A DNA stretch of 64,000 bases from Ancylostoma caninum (taxonomy: Eukaryota > Nematoda > Chromadorea > Rhabditida > Ancylostomatidae): the NCBI GenBank assembly GCA_037903475.1, contig JBAJFG010000313.1, forward strand, positions 744,001 to 808,000. Direction: 5' to 3'. A program made the translations under genes and the position numbers. This document shows, one piece after another, positions 11,408-23,395 of this stretch. Numbering within the stretch: the first letter of the stretch is position 1; each line of letters starts with the position of its first letter. The notes under the pieces were generated by a model that saw nothing but the letters and a program-made list of their open reading frames with translations, was not told the DNA's origin and searched no databases.

Positions 11408-14286
11408 TTGGTCACAATGAACACGCCGCTGCGCTCTTCGTCTGTTCCAGCCATTAACCGCAATAAGCGACGCCATGTGGATTTGGGGTCACCACAGAAA
11501 TCAGATGTGCTAGCTCAACTTTTGGTAGCATCGCAGCAGGACGTCCCGGCCTATGTGAGAGTGATTTTGGAGGCCCTCATGAAAATGAGAGAGCAGATGG
11601 CGACGGTCAAGAAATCGTACGAAAAGGTATCAGAGGAAAACACGCAGCTGAAACTCGAAAACTCTGACCTCAAAAAAACTCATTCAAGAAAAATACTCTC
11701 AGCTCAATTCTCTTGTACCTGCACCCTCTCACCAACCATCTGAAAACTCCGTTGATCTATTGTCCCTCCAACATGAGTTCGAGGGGCAGAGATCTGTAGT
11801 GATCTCGGGCGTACCAGGGGCCAGTTTCCATTCTTCTGTTGAAAGAGCTTACCATGATTCGCAATGTGTTAATTCTATCGTGAAACATCTCCAAATTGAA
11901 TGTACTCCTTGTGGTGTGTGTCGCATAAAGAAGATAAATGCTGATCGTGGTCGCATTGTCAAAGCTATTTTGAATAGCTCAAGATTTCAGCAGCCAGCCG
12001 TAAGGTGGGCCCCTCGTTTGCGTTCCTTTTCGCACAAGGGCATCTTTTTACGCCCTTCTTTAAAGGCAGCAAGAGCCGAAATCCTCGACTCCGAGCTGAT
12101 GTGATCATGGTGAAGTACAGACTCAGCACATCATAAATGTGAAAGCGAACACCTCTTCATGCCCTTGTCAAAATATCTGCGTCTTCGCAGACGACTTCAA
12201 TTTGCCCCTGATAGAGTGGAGTCAGCCAGATCGATGCAAGGGCACCATATCATTGAAGTTCATAGATGCTTTCGACGACCATGGGCTTACTCAAGTTGTA
12301 TCATTCCCAACTAAAGGTTCTTCTTGCCCTGATATTTTACTTGTTAACAATATTTCGCTGATAACCTCAGTAAAGAATGGTCCACCCAAAGCAGTGATCA
12401 CTACACCATTACTTCTCGCTTTCTCTTATGAAGTCACATGACAAAATAACATGGTACCATGATTTCATAAAAGCTGATTTCAACGGAATGAGGAACTATC
12501 TCCGCTATATAAATTGGCTAGGTTCATTCAATACGGTAAATGATTTCAATGACAAATATCTCTTTCTTGGTATCTTGCACTACGCCACGGACTTGTTTGT
12601 CCCATTTAAAGTAAAATGGATGCTTCAGCAAAGACTAACGAGTTATCTTTATTCCATAGCTAATTTCAGAGACCACGTTTGGAATTTAGCTATTCATCGG
12701 GGCTCTGCATCGGGTTGGTCCAATTACCATCAATTCAGCAAAAAGTTTCTCAAGGAACTAAATAAATAGATATAATGCGTACATGGAGAAAACACTCTTG
12801 GATAGAAACGGTGTCAGAACTTTATACAAGTTACTCAATATTAGACTTTCGGATAAATCTCGTGTTGGAACATTCACCGACAATCAATCTAATTAAGCTG
12901 TGACTGATCCTGGTAAGGCCGACGTTACAAACGAGATATTGTAGAAATTCTTAGTTTATGGACTTCTTCTGCCACCATAAATCCGGATGATATTCCGTGC
13001 ATAGTTCTGGAAGACTGCAGATATGAAGTAGCTGGTCCACTAGAATTTCTCTTCAATTTTAGCATAATGAGACCTGAAGTACCAATAAGGGGAAAACATT
13101 CGTTTTTCTTCCTTTGCTGAAAACGAGGCCTTCTTGTGACCCAGAGAACTACAGGCCCATAAGCCTAACTTCGATTTATGTACGTGTATTCGAGAAAATT
13201 CTAAAAAATTATCCACTCAGTCATTTAGAGAAGCATAGTATCATACCAAATTTCAGCATGGATTTTCAAAGGGTAGATCGACGGAAACGTCACTGCCTCA
13301 ATCTCAGCATGATTGGATTGCAGTTTACGATGCTAGTGGAAGCTCAGATGTTGTTTATTCCGACTTCCATAAGGCATTCGATAAAGTTCCTCACAATATT
13401 CTGATCCATAAATTGGAGCTTATTGGAATTCATCCTATAGCTAGCAATTGGATTGCTGAGTTCATCATAAATAGAAAGTTTGGATTGAAGGCTCCTTTTC
13501 CAGTACTCGCAAAGTTTCAGGTGGAGTGGCACAAGGGGAAGTGCTTTCACCGGTACTGTTTAACATGTTCACAGCTGATTTCCATTCTATCTTCTCCTCA
13601 CTAGGTGTGACTTGCAACATGTTCGATGATGACACCAAAATTTATCGAGCTGTTGAAGGGGAAATACAGGATAACAACCTTCAAGTGGCTACCAATAAGG
13701 TGTACGAGTGGTCATGTATGAATAGCTTGCCTCTAGAAAGCCACGAAATCCGGAGTACCCTTTAAACGGCGTAAAATTAAAAGTTCTGTCTGTGGTGCGG
13801 GATCTTGGCTTTGTTTACGACAGAACCGCAGTTTTTCTCGTCACTGTAATCTTCTAACTTCCAAGGGTCATTGCCAAGCATTCAACCTTTTCAGAGCACT
13901 ACAATCTCGGGACGACAACGTTTTCTTAAGAGCATACAAAACTCATGTCCGACCATTACTAGAAACTGGTACTACTATTTTTTCTCGATATAAAAGAGGA
14001 CATTTGGGCTCTTGAAGAGGTCCAGAACAGCTTCACAAGAAAACGTATGCTGAGTTCCCATTGCATGTGGTATTCAGAAATTCCCAGTGGCATTGAGCGC
14101 AACAAAGTTTTTGGTCTAAAAACAATTGAGTTGAGAAGGAAAGGAAATGACGTGATCATGTTGTACAAGCTATTCAAGGAAGGGAATTATGAACCTCCCA
14201 CCATCCGGTTTAATATAGTTTTACGCTCTAATGTTCTTTCTGACAAGCTTAATCTGTTTCGAAAGCGTGTTATGCATTTTCTGTGA
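11408..14286 (+). pseudogene. Degenerate CR1-like non-LTR retrotransposon (LINE)
   Basis: Pieces of both proteins are present in order but in shifting frames. At 11408-11743 an N-terminal segment with a basic start runs into a coiled-coil-like stretch (MKMREQMATVKKSYEKVSEE). At 11760-12104 an ORF1 RNA-binding segment reads RSVVISGVPG and ends KGIFLRPSL. At 12139-12441 the C-terminal half of an apurinic endonuclease shows DDFNLPLIEW and HGLTQVVSFPTKGSSCPDIL. A frameshift falls just before its SDH motif, and the first half of the endonuclease is deleted. Then follow a connector (12428-12850), reverse transcriptase with DPENYRPISLTS (13140), SDFHKAFDKVPHN (13360) and VLSPVLFNMF (13530), and an ELRRKGNDVIMLYK tail (14125). 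The YADD box reads FDDD. The element is dead, with multiple stops and frameshifts. Confidence 0.9.
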
Positions 14287-17200
14287 CTGCTTTTTTTCGT
14301 TTTATGCTTCCTGTTTTATGAATTTTATTTGGTTCATGCATGCTCACTGAAAAAAGAAAGTATGCGAAGTTCCTCGAGGTAGTTTTCGTTTTTAGAACAA
14401 GATTGAAGAATAAATACAATTCTGAAATAATTAATTAGTTCCATTATTAATGCCATAGAAAGGTTTCATGCTGAAAAGGCTGTAAAATTCATAGAGGATT
14501 TTTGCCTATTTGCCCATTTCGTTCTCGTACCATGTAGGGGTAAATAGGTTCAAGAAATAGGACCTCCCAGTCAATACGCGAGGAGGACCTACCTTTGTGT
14601 AACGTGAAGGTAAAAACATACCTTGTGTTGTCTCCCTTCACAATCAGAGGCAAGAACACTGATCAATTCCCACGAATGTAAGAAAAACTTCCAAAGAATC
14701 CTTGAACAAAGCTGTCGCTGGATATTTTATGTCGCTTTTCCTGGACTTTTTTCCACTGTTTCCTTTTTCGCCCTTTCTCTAGTACAGTCTGACTTCTGCT
14801 TTTCGTTGTCACTCCGTCTTCCCTTCCAGTGACGTTAATTTAGCGGGTTGTCCGGATTGTCTTCGTTGCGAAATGAGTGCGAAAAAAGGAGGTGGAAGGA
14901 AATCAGACAATATGAGGTGAAGAAAATGGGACTCATTTGTGGTAAAGTGAAAGAGCAGTGTAGTCCTCTCACCTGAGAGAGACGAGACAATTGCAGGAGA
15001 ACGCTGGAAAAACTGCCTAAAATGGGAGACTTTGATCGTAAAATGCGTTTCTCTCTCGTATTGCATTGGTTTTCCTGTCTGAAGCTTCCTCCAGGCGGCC
15101 ATTCACCGCGCACCACCATGAAGTGCTCCAGACAACTTATTTTAGAAATGTCCGAGTTGTGCACCAGTATTACCATTTGCGTCATTCAGGAACACTTGTC
15201 AGACTACATTTATCGGTAAATCAGCGGTCTGAGAGGTGTTCCCGGAAGTCAAGTGAGAAATATCGCAAACAAGTCAAAACGCAAAAATGCATTCCTGAGA
15301 GAACTTGGCAAACAACAAAAGAACAAAAGGATAGGGTAATTGTAATGCAGCAAGAGGACATTTCTGAAACATAACAAACACTTCGAAGTGTTGCGCGGTG
15401 AATAGATGTCTGCGGAAGGTTCTAGACAGGAAAAGCAAAGTAACATGGGACAGACTATCGTATTTTTGTGGCAGAAACTTCTCATCCGGATTTTTATGGA
15501 TGATACGTATAAAAAGGAAGCGTGAAAGTAACAGTAAAAAATCAAGGCTCGAAATAGCAATGAGGAGTGTTTCTACATATATACATTTATTTATTTATTT
15601 ATTTAGTACAACACGAGGGTGTGCTACCGAATACAGTGCAAAGAGCATGAGTCAGTATCAGAAACACGAACAAAAATAAAAAAAAACAACATGTCACACA
15701 AACAGTTAGGGCGAGATTAGCAACACAATAAAATACACATACATATTTTCTCAGAGTTGGCGAACTGTGGCGCGTTCTGTAGTTTTGGTTCCCATTTTCC
15801 AGAATTTTCACTATATCTTTTGTTTTCGCCCACATGCGAGTACACATTTTAAGCGAATAACTAAATAAAATACTGAGTGAACAAATAAGAAAAGGGATAA
15901 ATAGTACTGGAATATCGTCAAGCTTTAGTTGTTACTCTATTTACATTTTCAAAACCTTCGAGTTTCCTCTGCCGGCAAAGATATGCTTTTGTGGGCTCCC
16001 ATGCCCAACAAGAAGCTCTTGGCCACGTGTGCTGTCCATGCTTTGACCTTTTCAAGTATGGGGAACATTCGCACTCAATGGCCTCTACTATTCCGTATAA
16101 TTCTAGCACAACGGGTGCGTACCATGTTTAGGCAACGTTTTCGTTTTTCTTGTTCTCATTGTAGCTGTCGTCATTTTTAAAGACTAACTCAGCTGAACAA
16201 ACTGAAATGAACTGGAATGAGTGATCGAGGAGCGTTACACGCATGCTCAATGGGTAATTCCAATGAATTGTCTCACATGGAAGCGTATTTTTCGGGCGAT
16301 CAAGCCAAGCCATTCCTGATTAGAGGCAGTTTACCACCTCGTTTTCGTGTTTGAGGTTTTAGCGGTTTCTTGAACTCTTAGATGTTCAGGATCCAGCGGT
16401 ATACCTAAAATGTCACAAAGAGGTCTTTGAACCCTACTTCTTAACGTTCTTCGGGACGAGATTTGTAACAGTTTGTCGAGCCGAGTAGACGCGTGAAGCC
16501 GTTGATCTCATCCATCGGACACGTCAGAACGTGTTGGCCAACGCTGCAGAGTGGAGGGCAGCCAGCACATTTACGGACCGCTCCGCCCAGGTGATCCGTG
16601 AACTGCACTTTCGGACCCTCCAAAAACGGAGTTTTTATCATTTTTATGCGTTTCGACGTATATCATTGGAATCATCGTGGAGAGAGGGTCTAGAATCTGT
16701 TGATACCTACAATCCACAAAACGAGGTGACACACTGCCTTGAGGTCGGGATCAGTCCGTACAGTACGCCCATTTTTGCGTGTCTGGCGCGTGGGACCAAC
16801 CCCCCTTTCAAGAGTGCGGCGCCCGTGGAGTTTCACACCGTTACGATAAGATAATTTGGACTAAAACAGATCATTTTGCAGATTCAATTTTGAAATCTAG
16901 TTCCAGAAGATTACAAGTATCATCAGACAAAAAAGTAGAGATTCTAAACGCTTCTGGATTCCACTAAGACCGAAGGAAGTTTGTAGAGGGTGTTTTTAGT
17001 GTTACAAGGGAGTGTCCAGGGAATATACACGTTCCTAAGGCTCTAGCCTGACTAATAAGGAAGCGCAGGATGTAAAGAACGTGAGTCTGTGCAGGAAATA
17101 TGGCTTTCGCACAGAGTAATCCCATCCACAACAAAAGAAATATGAAGCAGTCTTCCTCGACTTCAAAATTCCATCCTTTTCATGATGTTTGTCGCAATAA

Positions 17201-17310
17201 GGGAGAACTCCTCCTTGAACTGCACTTGTTTGAGACCTTTTTAGGAAGGATTGTAACCATTCCATATTGAAATGCTGCAAAATGCTTCGAAAATAAGGTC
17301 CAGTACTTGT
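14287..17310. other. No supported gene
   Basis: AT-rich DNA with short overlapping frames on both strands and a (TTTA)n run at 15585-15605. No domain, transposon end or spliced gene model could be supported. Confidence 0.5.
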
Positions 17311-17317
17311 CAAAAAG

Positions 17318-17400
17318 GGCGCGGCTCACCGGTGAGCCGCGCGGTCCCACGCGACCGAAAAAGCGCGGCTCACCGGTGAGCCACGCGGTCGTCAATGGGT
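17318..17400. repeat. Pair of CGGCTCACCGGTGAGCCG palindromes
   Basis: The 18-bp perfect palindrome occurs at about 17322 and, in slightly degraded form, at about 17366. Both sit in GCGCGG contexts and are separated by CGGTCCCACGCGACCG, itself partly self-complementary. The right side runs into GACGTC-like GGTCGTCAATGGGTTAA. In reverse complement this reads TTAACCCATTGACGACC, which looks like a transposon terminus of the TTAA-targeting (piggyBac) kind. The left terminus was not found. Confidence 0.7.
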
Positions 17401-17641
17401 TAATTTGTTTATTTATTCAGCCTTTTATTTAGTTACTTATACAGTTTTTTTTTGCGCTCAAATGCGGCCGAAAAAAAAACGCACAACTCTTTACAAGATG
17501 GGAATAAAGACGATAGAACGGGGTACATTTCAGTACCATTTGAGCTAAGATATGCAGACAAATTTGAAGAGAGACCGTAGCGGAAAACCAGAACGGCTAA
17601 CCACCTGCTTCTGCGGCCATTCTACCTACTCAGACACTGGG

Positions 17642-17983
17642 CCGGAAATTCCGCAGCAGAAAACCGGAATTTCCGCAGGTAACCAGTCGGTTTTTTGCTG
17701 TTCTGCTGCGGAATTTCCGGTATCAACCGTGAAGAGCCGGAGCAACGCCAATAAGTCAGTGTGCCTCGTCGTTAGATGACGTGCCCTGCTGCGGAATTTC
17801 CGGAGTTCGGGGCAACTCTTTTCTTCTGCGGTTTTCCTGCGTTTCTGCTGCGGAAATTCCGGAGCGCTTTATTGCTCTGCGTCTCTCTCACTGCGGATCT
17901 CTTTCTGCTGCTGTTTTTCCGAAAGCCGTTTTATTCTGCTGCGGAATTTCCGGAAGGCCCATGTTCTGCTGCGGAATTTCCGG
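17642..17983. repeat. Seven copies of an 18-bp CTGCTGCGGAATTTCCGG motif
   Basis: Five forward copies (17703, 17786, 17845, 17936, 17966) and two reversed copies (17642, 17664) carry CTGCTGCGGAATTTCCGG or its one-base variants. The spacers are irregular and unrelated. The inner GGAAATTCC is itself palindromic. Irregular spacing with a conserved motif differs from a simple tandem repeat. Confidence 0.85.
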
Positions 17984-17999
17984 CAGTTTGTCTGAGTAG

Positions 18000-20416
18000 C
18001 TGCTGCAGTCCTTCTGTTTCTTCTTTACTCAAACTCGTTCCATTGCGGCATTTGATCCACGCCGTGTTACTGTTGCTAGGGAGGCAAGTGTTTTGACCAA
18101 ATACGGCAAATGCATTGCACTATTTTTACTACCAACATGATTCAAACTGATTAAATCAATTTCGATTCAGCGTTATGTGATGTTAAAAAGGTCATAATTC
18201 ATGCATTCTAACAAAGAATAGGTTAGACTCCGCACAGAACTAGCCATTACATTGTGGATGATCCTCAAAGGGCAAGAAGGAGATCATGTAGTGGATCTAG
18301 AACTACACATATCGCTACAACTACCACGTCTAGAAGCTTCCTTGAGCAGTTTCAGTGGATTTTTATGGACTTGGTATGCTGCAGAAGCCTGCAGGCTGTA
18401 ACTCTACCGGAAATTTTGTCATTCCTTGAAGAGAGGAAGGTAAGAAGTCTCTGAGGTTTTTAGAGGTTGAGTTCAACATCCTGCAATCAATACTAGCACT
18501 TTCTAATAATAACATTCGGTCTATAGTTCCACTTTTCTGTAATGACACGTATAGAAATAATCAGAGCTAGGATTCACGACCGCATAACCAAGAAAACTCG
18601 GGTTAGCAAACCAACTTTCACGTTCTACGTCTCTTGGCATCATATACTCTTTGGCGCATTCCATAAATCCTAGCCCAGATGAATAAATGCGCTATAGTTT
18701 GCATATTCTTGGTGAGGTTCAAAACCGTCGCACTGCATTTCAAATGTCTGTTCCAAACTCTCACCAATAGGCGGAAATTCCCCTCTGCGCTCTGCAAATC
18801 GAATTCTCACATTAGTTTTTGATTTTCCAAACATTTGCACTCTCTGGAATTGGGACCTCTTCTGTTTACGTGCAATTCTACAAAAGTGCACGATTACAGG
18901 CGCAAACAGTTGTCAAGCCTCATTAAGATTTAACGATGCCGATTGTCTGAAATGATGATTCGGCCTGAAGGTGTGGATTGATTTGGTGGTGTGGGTGACT
19001 TTTGAAGAAAGAAATGACTGCGGAACAAGCCAAAAAAGCAAAAGAAACCAAGGCAATGCTTCTTAGCAGAGATTGAGATTAAATTTGGTTCCAGATTTTA
19101 TAGGATGAAAAGTTCTTGTGGCGCTGTGCTGTCAATGTAGTGGAATTCATAAACATGCTTCGAGAAGTTGTCGAGTATTCAGCGTCTTCTTTAGGTGGAC
19201 GAGTTTTCCAAGCAGAAACAGGCACGTCTTCTGAGATTCTGATACTAGTCAGAGAGAATGAATATTAATATTGGGTGTGAAACTATCAAAATTATTTTTG
19301 TGCATTCGAAAAACCAATCCAGCTGAGATGAGCGGGTAGCTTGGTGTCCATCTGGAAGCGTTCACGAGTGTGCACAACCTCTCATCTCCTGTAGATCTTT
19401 GTACTGTACATTGTATTTATCGCATGTACTTTTTTAAAATACTGTTGTCAATGTATTAGTTCGCGCTTTTGTATCCAACACTTTTATATTTCTAAGAAAT
19501 CTATATATAAAGCATTGTATTTTTTTGACTCCACAGGCTTGCAAGTTAGGGTATTTATTTTATCCACATGCACTATTTTCACAACTATGACCTGTTTTGT
19601 GCCCTTTCCGGTGAAGAATGAAAAAAAGCACCCAATAAAGGCAATACAGCAACAAATGTGGTAGCTACTAAAACACAAGAAGTCACAACACCTCAAAAAT
19701 AGGAATAGAAGTCAAATTTCTCGTGGTAAAAGGGCCTGGGGAAGGACACAAAGCTTGGACACCACGTACGTAGGACAGCCTAACTCTTCAAATTAATGAG
19801 CCACGCTGCTGTTATCCTTTCCATTTTTTTTAAAATTTTGGCACCTGGCCCATGAAGTGCACTGCTGTGAATTTCCTGGAAATCGTGAAGGACAAGATGT
19901 TTAGGAACTATGTTTACTAGTTAAAATTGTGCTGATCCTTCAACTTTCTCACTTTTTCTTTGAAATACATGAATCGAGACCCTTCAAGGGTTTCGCAGTG
20001 GACCCTTATCAAGTTTAGTTTACCAAGCAACAGAAAATCGAAGATAAAGCACTTTATTATCATAAAATCCCTCACAGGGTGGCATAAAACGTAACGATAC
20101 AGAAATGACACAAACGAAAAAAAAAAACAACGAAAAGGAGAGGATCATAGCGTCATTTCAAGCCTAGCTTATTACCATATACACACAAACAGTATTCTAA
20201 ACCTAAGCTGTACAGGATGGTCGTCCATCAACGACCACATCACCGTTTCTACAGAAAACAACACGCACAAGTCTCACAGGTGGTGTGTTCCACCTCTGAA
20301 TACGGGCTTCACAGTATGACTCAGCTTGTTCCGGTGTGCAGTGACTGCACGGTTATGGAAATGACATCGCCGCTCGACGTCCTTGGGAAAAACGCAAACA
20401 ACTTTTTGTACAGTAT
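18000..20416. other. No supported gene
   Basis: Nothing recognisable. Short frames only, AT-rich, with no clear transposon ends. The 3' end of the minus-strand gene candidate lies just to the right. Confidence 0.5.
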
Positions 20417-23047
20417 TTACATCACATGTTTCGGACTGTCGCGTAACTTCCGGCATACGGGTGCTGAGCGGTGGAAGGCCGATGGTGACGCGGCGGCGTC
20501 CAACGAACAATAGCTGGGATGAGATTTCTTCTCCTGAAAAGAATACGGATCATAAGAGTTGCTCTTATTCTCTGAGGTCCTTTCATTTTAGTTGTCCATA
20601 CATTTTTTGATTGATTCAATCATTTTTTTAGTTTTTTTTTCTCAAAAAACCTATCAAATCATAAGAGATTCCTGTATGATACTGCTAACAGAACTTGGAG
20701 CTGAGAAATCTTTCCATTTGAGGTTTTTTTGACCACTCCATTTTAATTTTTATTTAAATGCACTCAAAAAATGTGCCAAAAATTTTCTTTACATATTCAA
20801 AATATTCCAATTTAGAATAAACTTCTTCTAGAACTTCTCTTCATGAAAAATGCATTTTGAGCTAGAGGAACGAGAATTCTCAATTTCAGAGGTTTTTTTT
20901 GCTTATAAAATTGAGAACAGTTGTTTCTTCTGGCACCAGTGCACAGATGCGGTCATTTTCTTCCAATTTCTTCCTTCCCAGCACCGCTTCGCAAAAGCAA
21001 CGCAGCAATGACGCGGCGCGGTTACGTTACGTTAGCTGGCTAGCTCTGACACGTTCTGGCATATAGCTTTGACAAGCTATAACGGAGTTTGGTCGTAAGA
21101 ATTTGTAAGGGTCTGCGCGATACGTAGTATCAGAACATGTCAGAACAAGTGCACTGTATTGAATAAACCGCGTCGCAGCAATGGTGCTCAGCGTTTTCGA
21201 GGTGGCTTCAAAAAAGGGGCAAGAGCTTAGTCAGGGCGACTGTGGCTGTAAATACAGCCCTTGGAGGAGATTTTTGCGAGGAAATTTCTGGGAAACTTCT
21301 GTCTTGTGCAAATTGGATGAAACAATCTTGATGTGAGAAGCTAATTGGCAAAAATTTTCAATTCAACTTTTGGTCCAATTTCCAATTTCAGGCAGTTTTT
21401 TGTAACTGACAAGAAATATATAACAGGAACAGAAAGCGAATTTCTCAATTATAACACTGCGAACAAGTGAAAAATTACCATCAAAAATCTTTACAGGTAA
21501 TTTTATGGTGTTGAGTAATAGAAACGTCACTGTCACAGTAACTAGTAAAGAAAACAGTGATGATAGGATAAGAAAAGTAAACAGTGATGTTGGGAAAGGA
21601 ATTTTTCCCCAAGATTCTAGTAATTCAGTTTTCAACATTTTCTTTTTTACTGTCAGTTGAAAAAAGGAGGCTGTGAAGGACAAACAATACAGTAATATTA
21701 TAACAATAATATTATATGTTAAAACTATGGATTTTCATATTTTATAATCTCCAGGGAACTTACATAAAGTCCATGTTCGTGAGATCCATGCTTCTTCGTG
21801 CTCTTGCTCTTGTGATCGTGAGCCAGAGCAGCGCGGAGTTTCGCGGCTTCTGAGCGGCTTCGCTCTCGTTCGCGTCGTCTTTCAGCTACACGTTGTGCGT
21901 CTAGCTCTTCCTCATCTCGTGGATGATACTCATCATCTTCTGAAAACCAAAAATTCACCATCTTAGTGTTTTCAATCGGAAAACTGATCAGTGGTGGCTA
22001 CCGTAATTTAATCAGGGGATTGTGTAGGCACTGATAGTGTGCGCGTAACCCGTATTATGGACAGGTTCCCGCATAGGAATAGGAATATCACGTGATTTTC
22101 AGCAAAAATAGGGAAAACACACAAGTAACTTACTGTTTTTGAATATCTTCGTCGAGATGCTTTTACGAAGGTTATCGAGTATGGCAGGCATATCAGTCAG
22201 TGTACGGCTGCGTCGATCGAGAACAGATAGAACAGAACCGGTATTCACAACTCTTCAACAGCGATGGCTGTGTTGGTTTCGCTCGCCCACAGCGGTGCTT
22301 CCTTTATACGGTCGCGAGGTGACGCGCCGCCTCCTACAACAAAATGGCAGGTGGTCTTCATGCGAGCGTCGAAAAACCGCGCGCCATCTGACCGCCCCCA
22401 CGCAGCGCGTCCGGCTGCTGGCCACGGTGCTGACGCGCGCGCGACGGCGACAAAAACTTGCGAATAAACAACACAGATGATGGCTGACTCGAACGAATTA
22501 TCAGTGGAGAAATAAGAAGGAAATTTCTTGGACAAACGCCAAAATTCTTGGTTAGGTTGCATTTCGGAGCGAAATTCGCAGGGAAAGGTTACCAATTGCA
22601 AAAGGTCCTTGTTTAACTGCTTGCGCTTCATAAATCTGAAGCTGGATGCGTCATAGAGAATACCCTTGGTAAATGTGTTAACAATCCGAAATTTACCCTT
22701 TACCTGGCACCCATAAGCACGTGACGTGCTCACCCATACGTGGCGTTTTCTCGGCTGCTACCCATGGGTATCAGATTATCCAGCCTTCCAATGGTGCCTT
22801 GGGGCTGTGTGGGCACTTACTTCGAAGCGATGAATTAGTTGCAAGATAGTTGCAATTATTATGAATGAATGAAGTGATTAGCTAGAAATATATTAACAAG
22901 TACCGCACCACGCACGATTCTATCGCGATTTCGGCCACTAGATTCTTCACCGACCGTCCTGGATAAATCAATAAACTAGCATACATTTCTACCTTCTGGT
23001 GAGTCGGACATTCTCAAGGCTACCGGCAGATCCTCCTCGATTCCCAT
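20417..23047 (-). CDS. Three-exon gene for a small charged protein of unknown function
   Basis: The model joins exon 1 (22993-23047), exon 2 (21764-21939) and exon 3 (20417-20533), giving 115 residues. Exon 1 starts MGIEEDLPVALRMSDSPE and ends in phase 1 at a GTAGAA donor. Exon 2 follows a TTTTGGTTTTCAG acceptor, restores the frame (EDDEYHPRDEEELDAQRVAE, then an RRRERERSRS-rich helix and a lysine/histidine tract) and ends in phase 0 at GTAAGT. Exon 3 follows TTCTTTTCAG and runs 38 codons to TAA. Exon 2 is the strongest part: acidic, then Arg/Glu-rich, like nuclear or chromatin-associated low-complexity proteins. I do not recognise the family. Exon 3 is the weakest part, because another frame of it is also open. 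No poly(A) signal or trans-splice acceptor was identified. Intron 1 carries a MITE relic. Confidence 0.55.
22672..22800. mobile_element. Diverged MITE of the GAGATTACCCAGGGTAAA family
   Basis: The stretch contains GGTAAATGTGTTAAC, AAATTTACCC and CTACCCATGGGTATCAGATTA in the order seen in the clearer copies at 23285 and 39491. The ends are eroded, so the limits are approximate. It lies in the first intron of the minus-strand gene candidate. Confidence 0.5.
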
Positions 23048-23117
23048 GTAGGTTCCGCTTATTTTACTATTGCATCACCTATTATAGTGAACTTTCGGAT
23101 GAATCACTTGGCTTACT

Positions 23118-23240
23118 CGTGGTAAATGTGTAAACGCACCAAAATTTACCCTTTACTTGGCACCAATCAACATGTTTACCCATTGACGTTGTCTCCGCCC
23201 TAATCATACCCAGGCGTTCGAGATTACCCATAATTACTCC
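23118..23240. mobile_element. Diverged MITE of the GAGATTACCCAGGGTAAA family
   Basis: GGTAAATGTGTAAACGC, CAAAATTTACCC and a trailing CATACCCAGG...GAGATTACC reproduce the family order. The copy is adjacent to the next copy at 23285. Both lie directly upstream of the predicted start codon at 23047. Confidence 0.55.
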
Positions 23241-23284
23241 CAATAGTGCATCCAGATCTTGGTCATATTAATGAACCTAAATGC

Positions 23285-23395
23285 ATAATTGAGATTACCC
23301 AGGGTAAACGTGTTGACGCTCCCGTTAACATGATCAAATGTTGATGGGTAACACGTATACCCTGATTAATCTCAGCGAAGCATGCAGCCACTGGG
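23285..23395. mobile_element. MITE of the GAGATTACCCAGGGTAAA family
   Basis: Left end TTGAGATTACCCAGGGTAAA and right end TACCCTGATTAATCTCAGCG are inverted repeats around ~60 bp of non-coding DNA. The outer sequence GAAGCATGCAGCCACTG is shared with the copy at 39491-39620. In reverse complement it starts CAGTGGCTGCATG, which again looks like a hAT-type terminus. The target duplication is not resolved. Confidence 0.65.
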
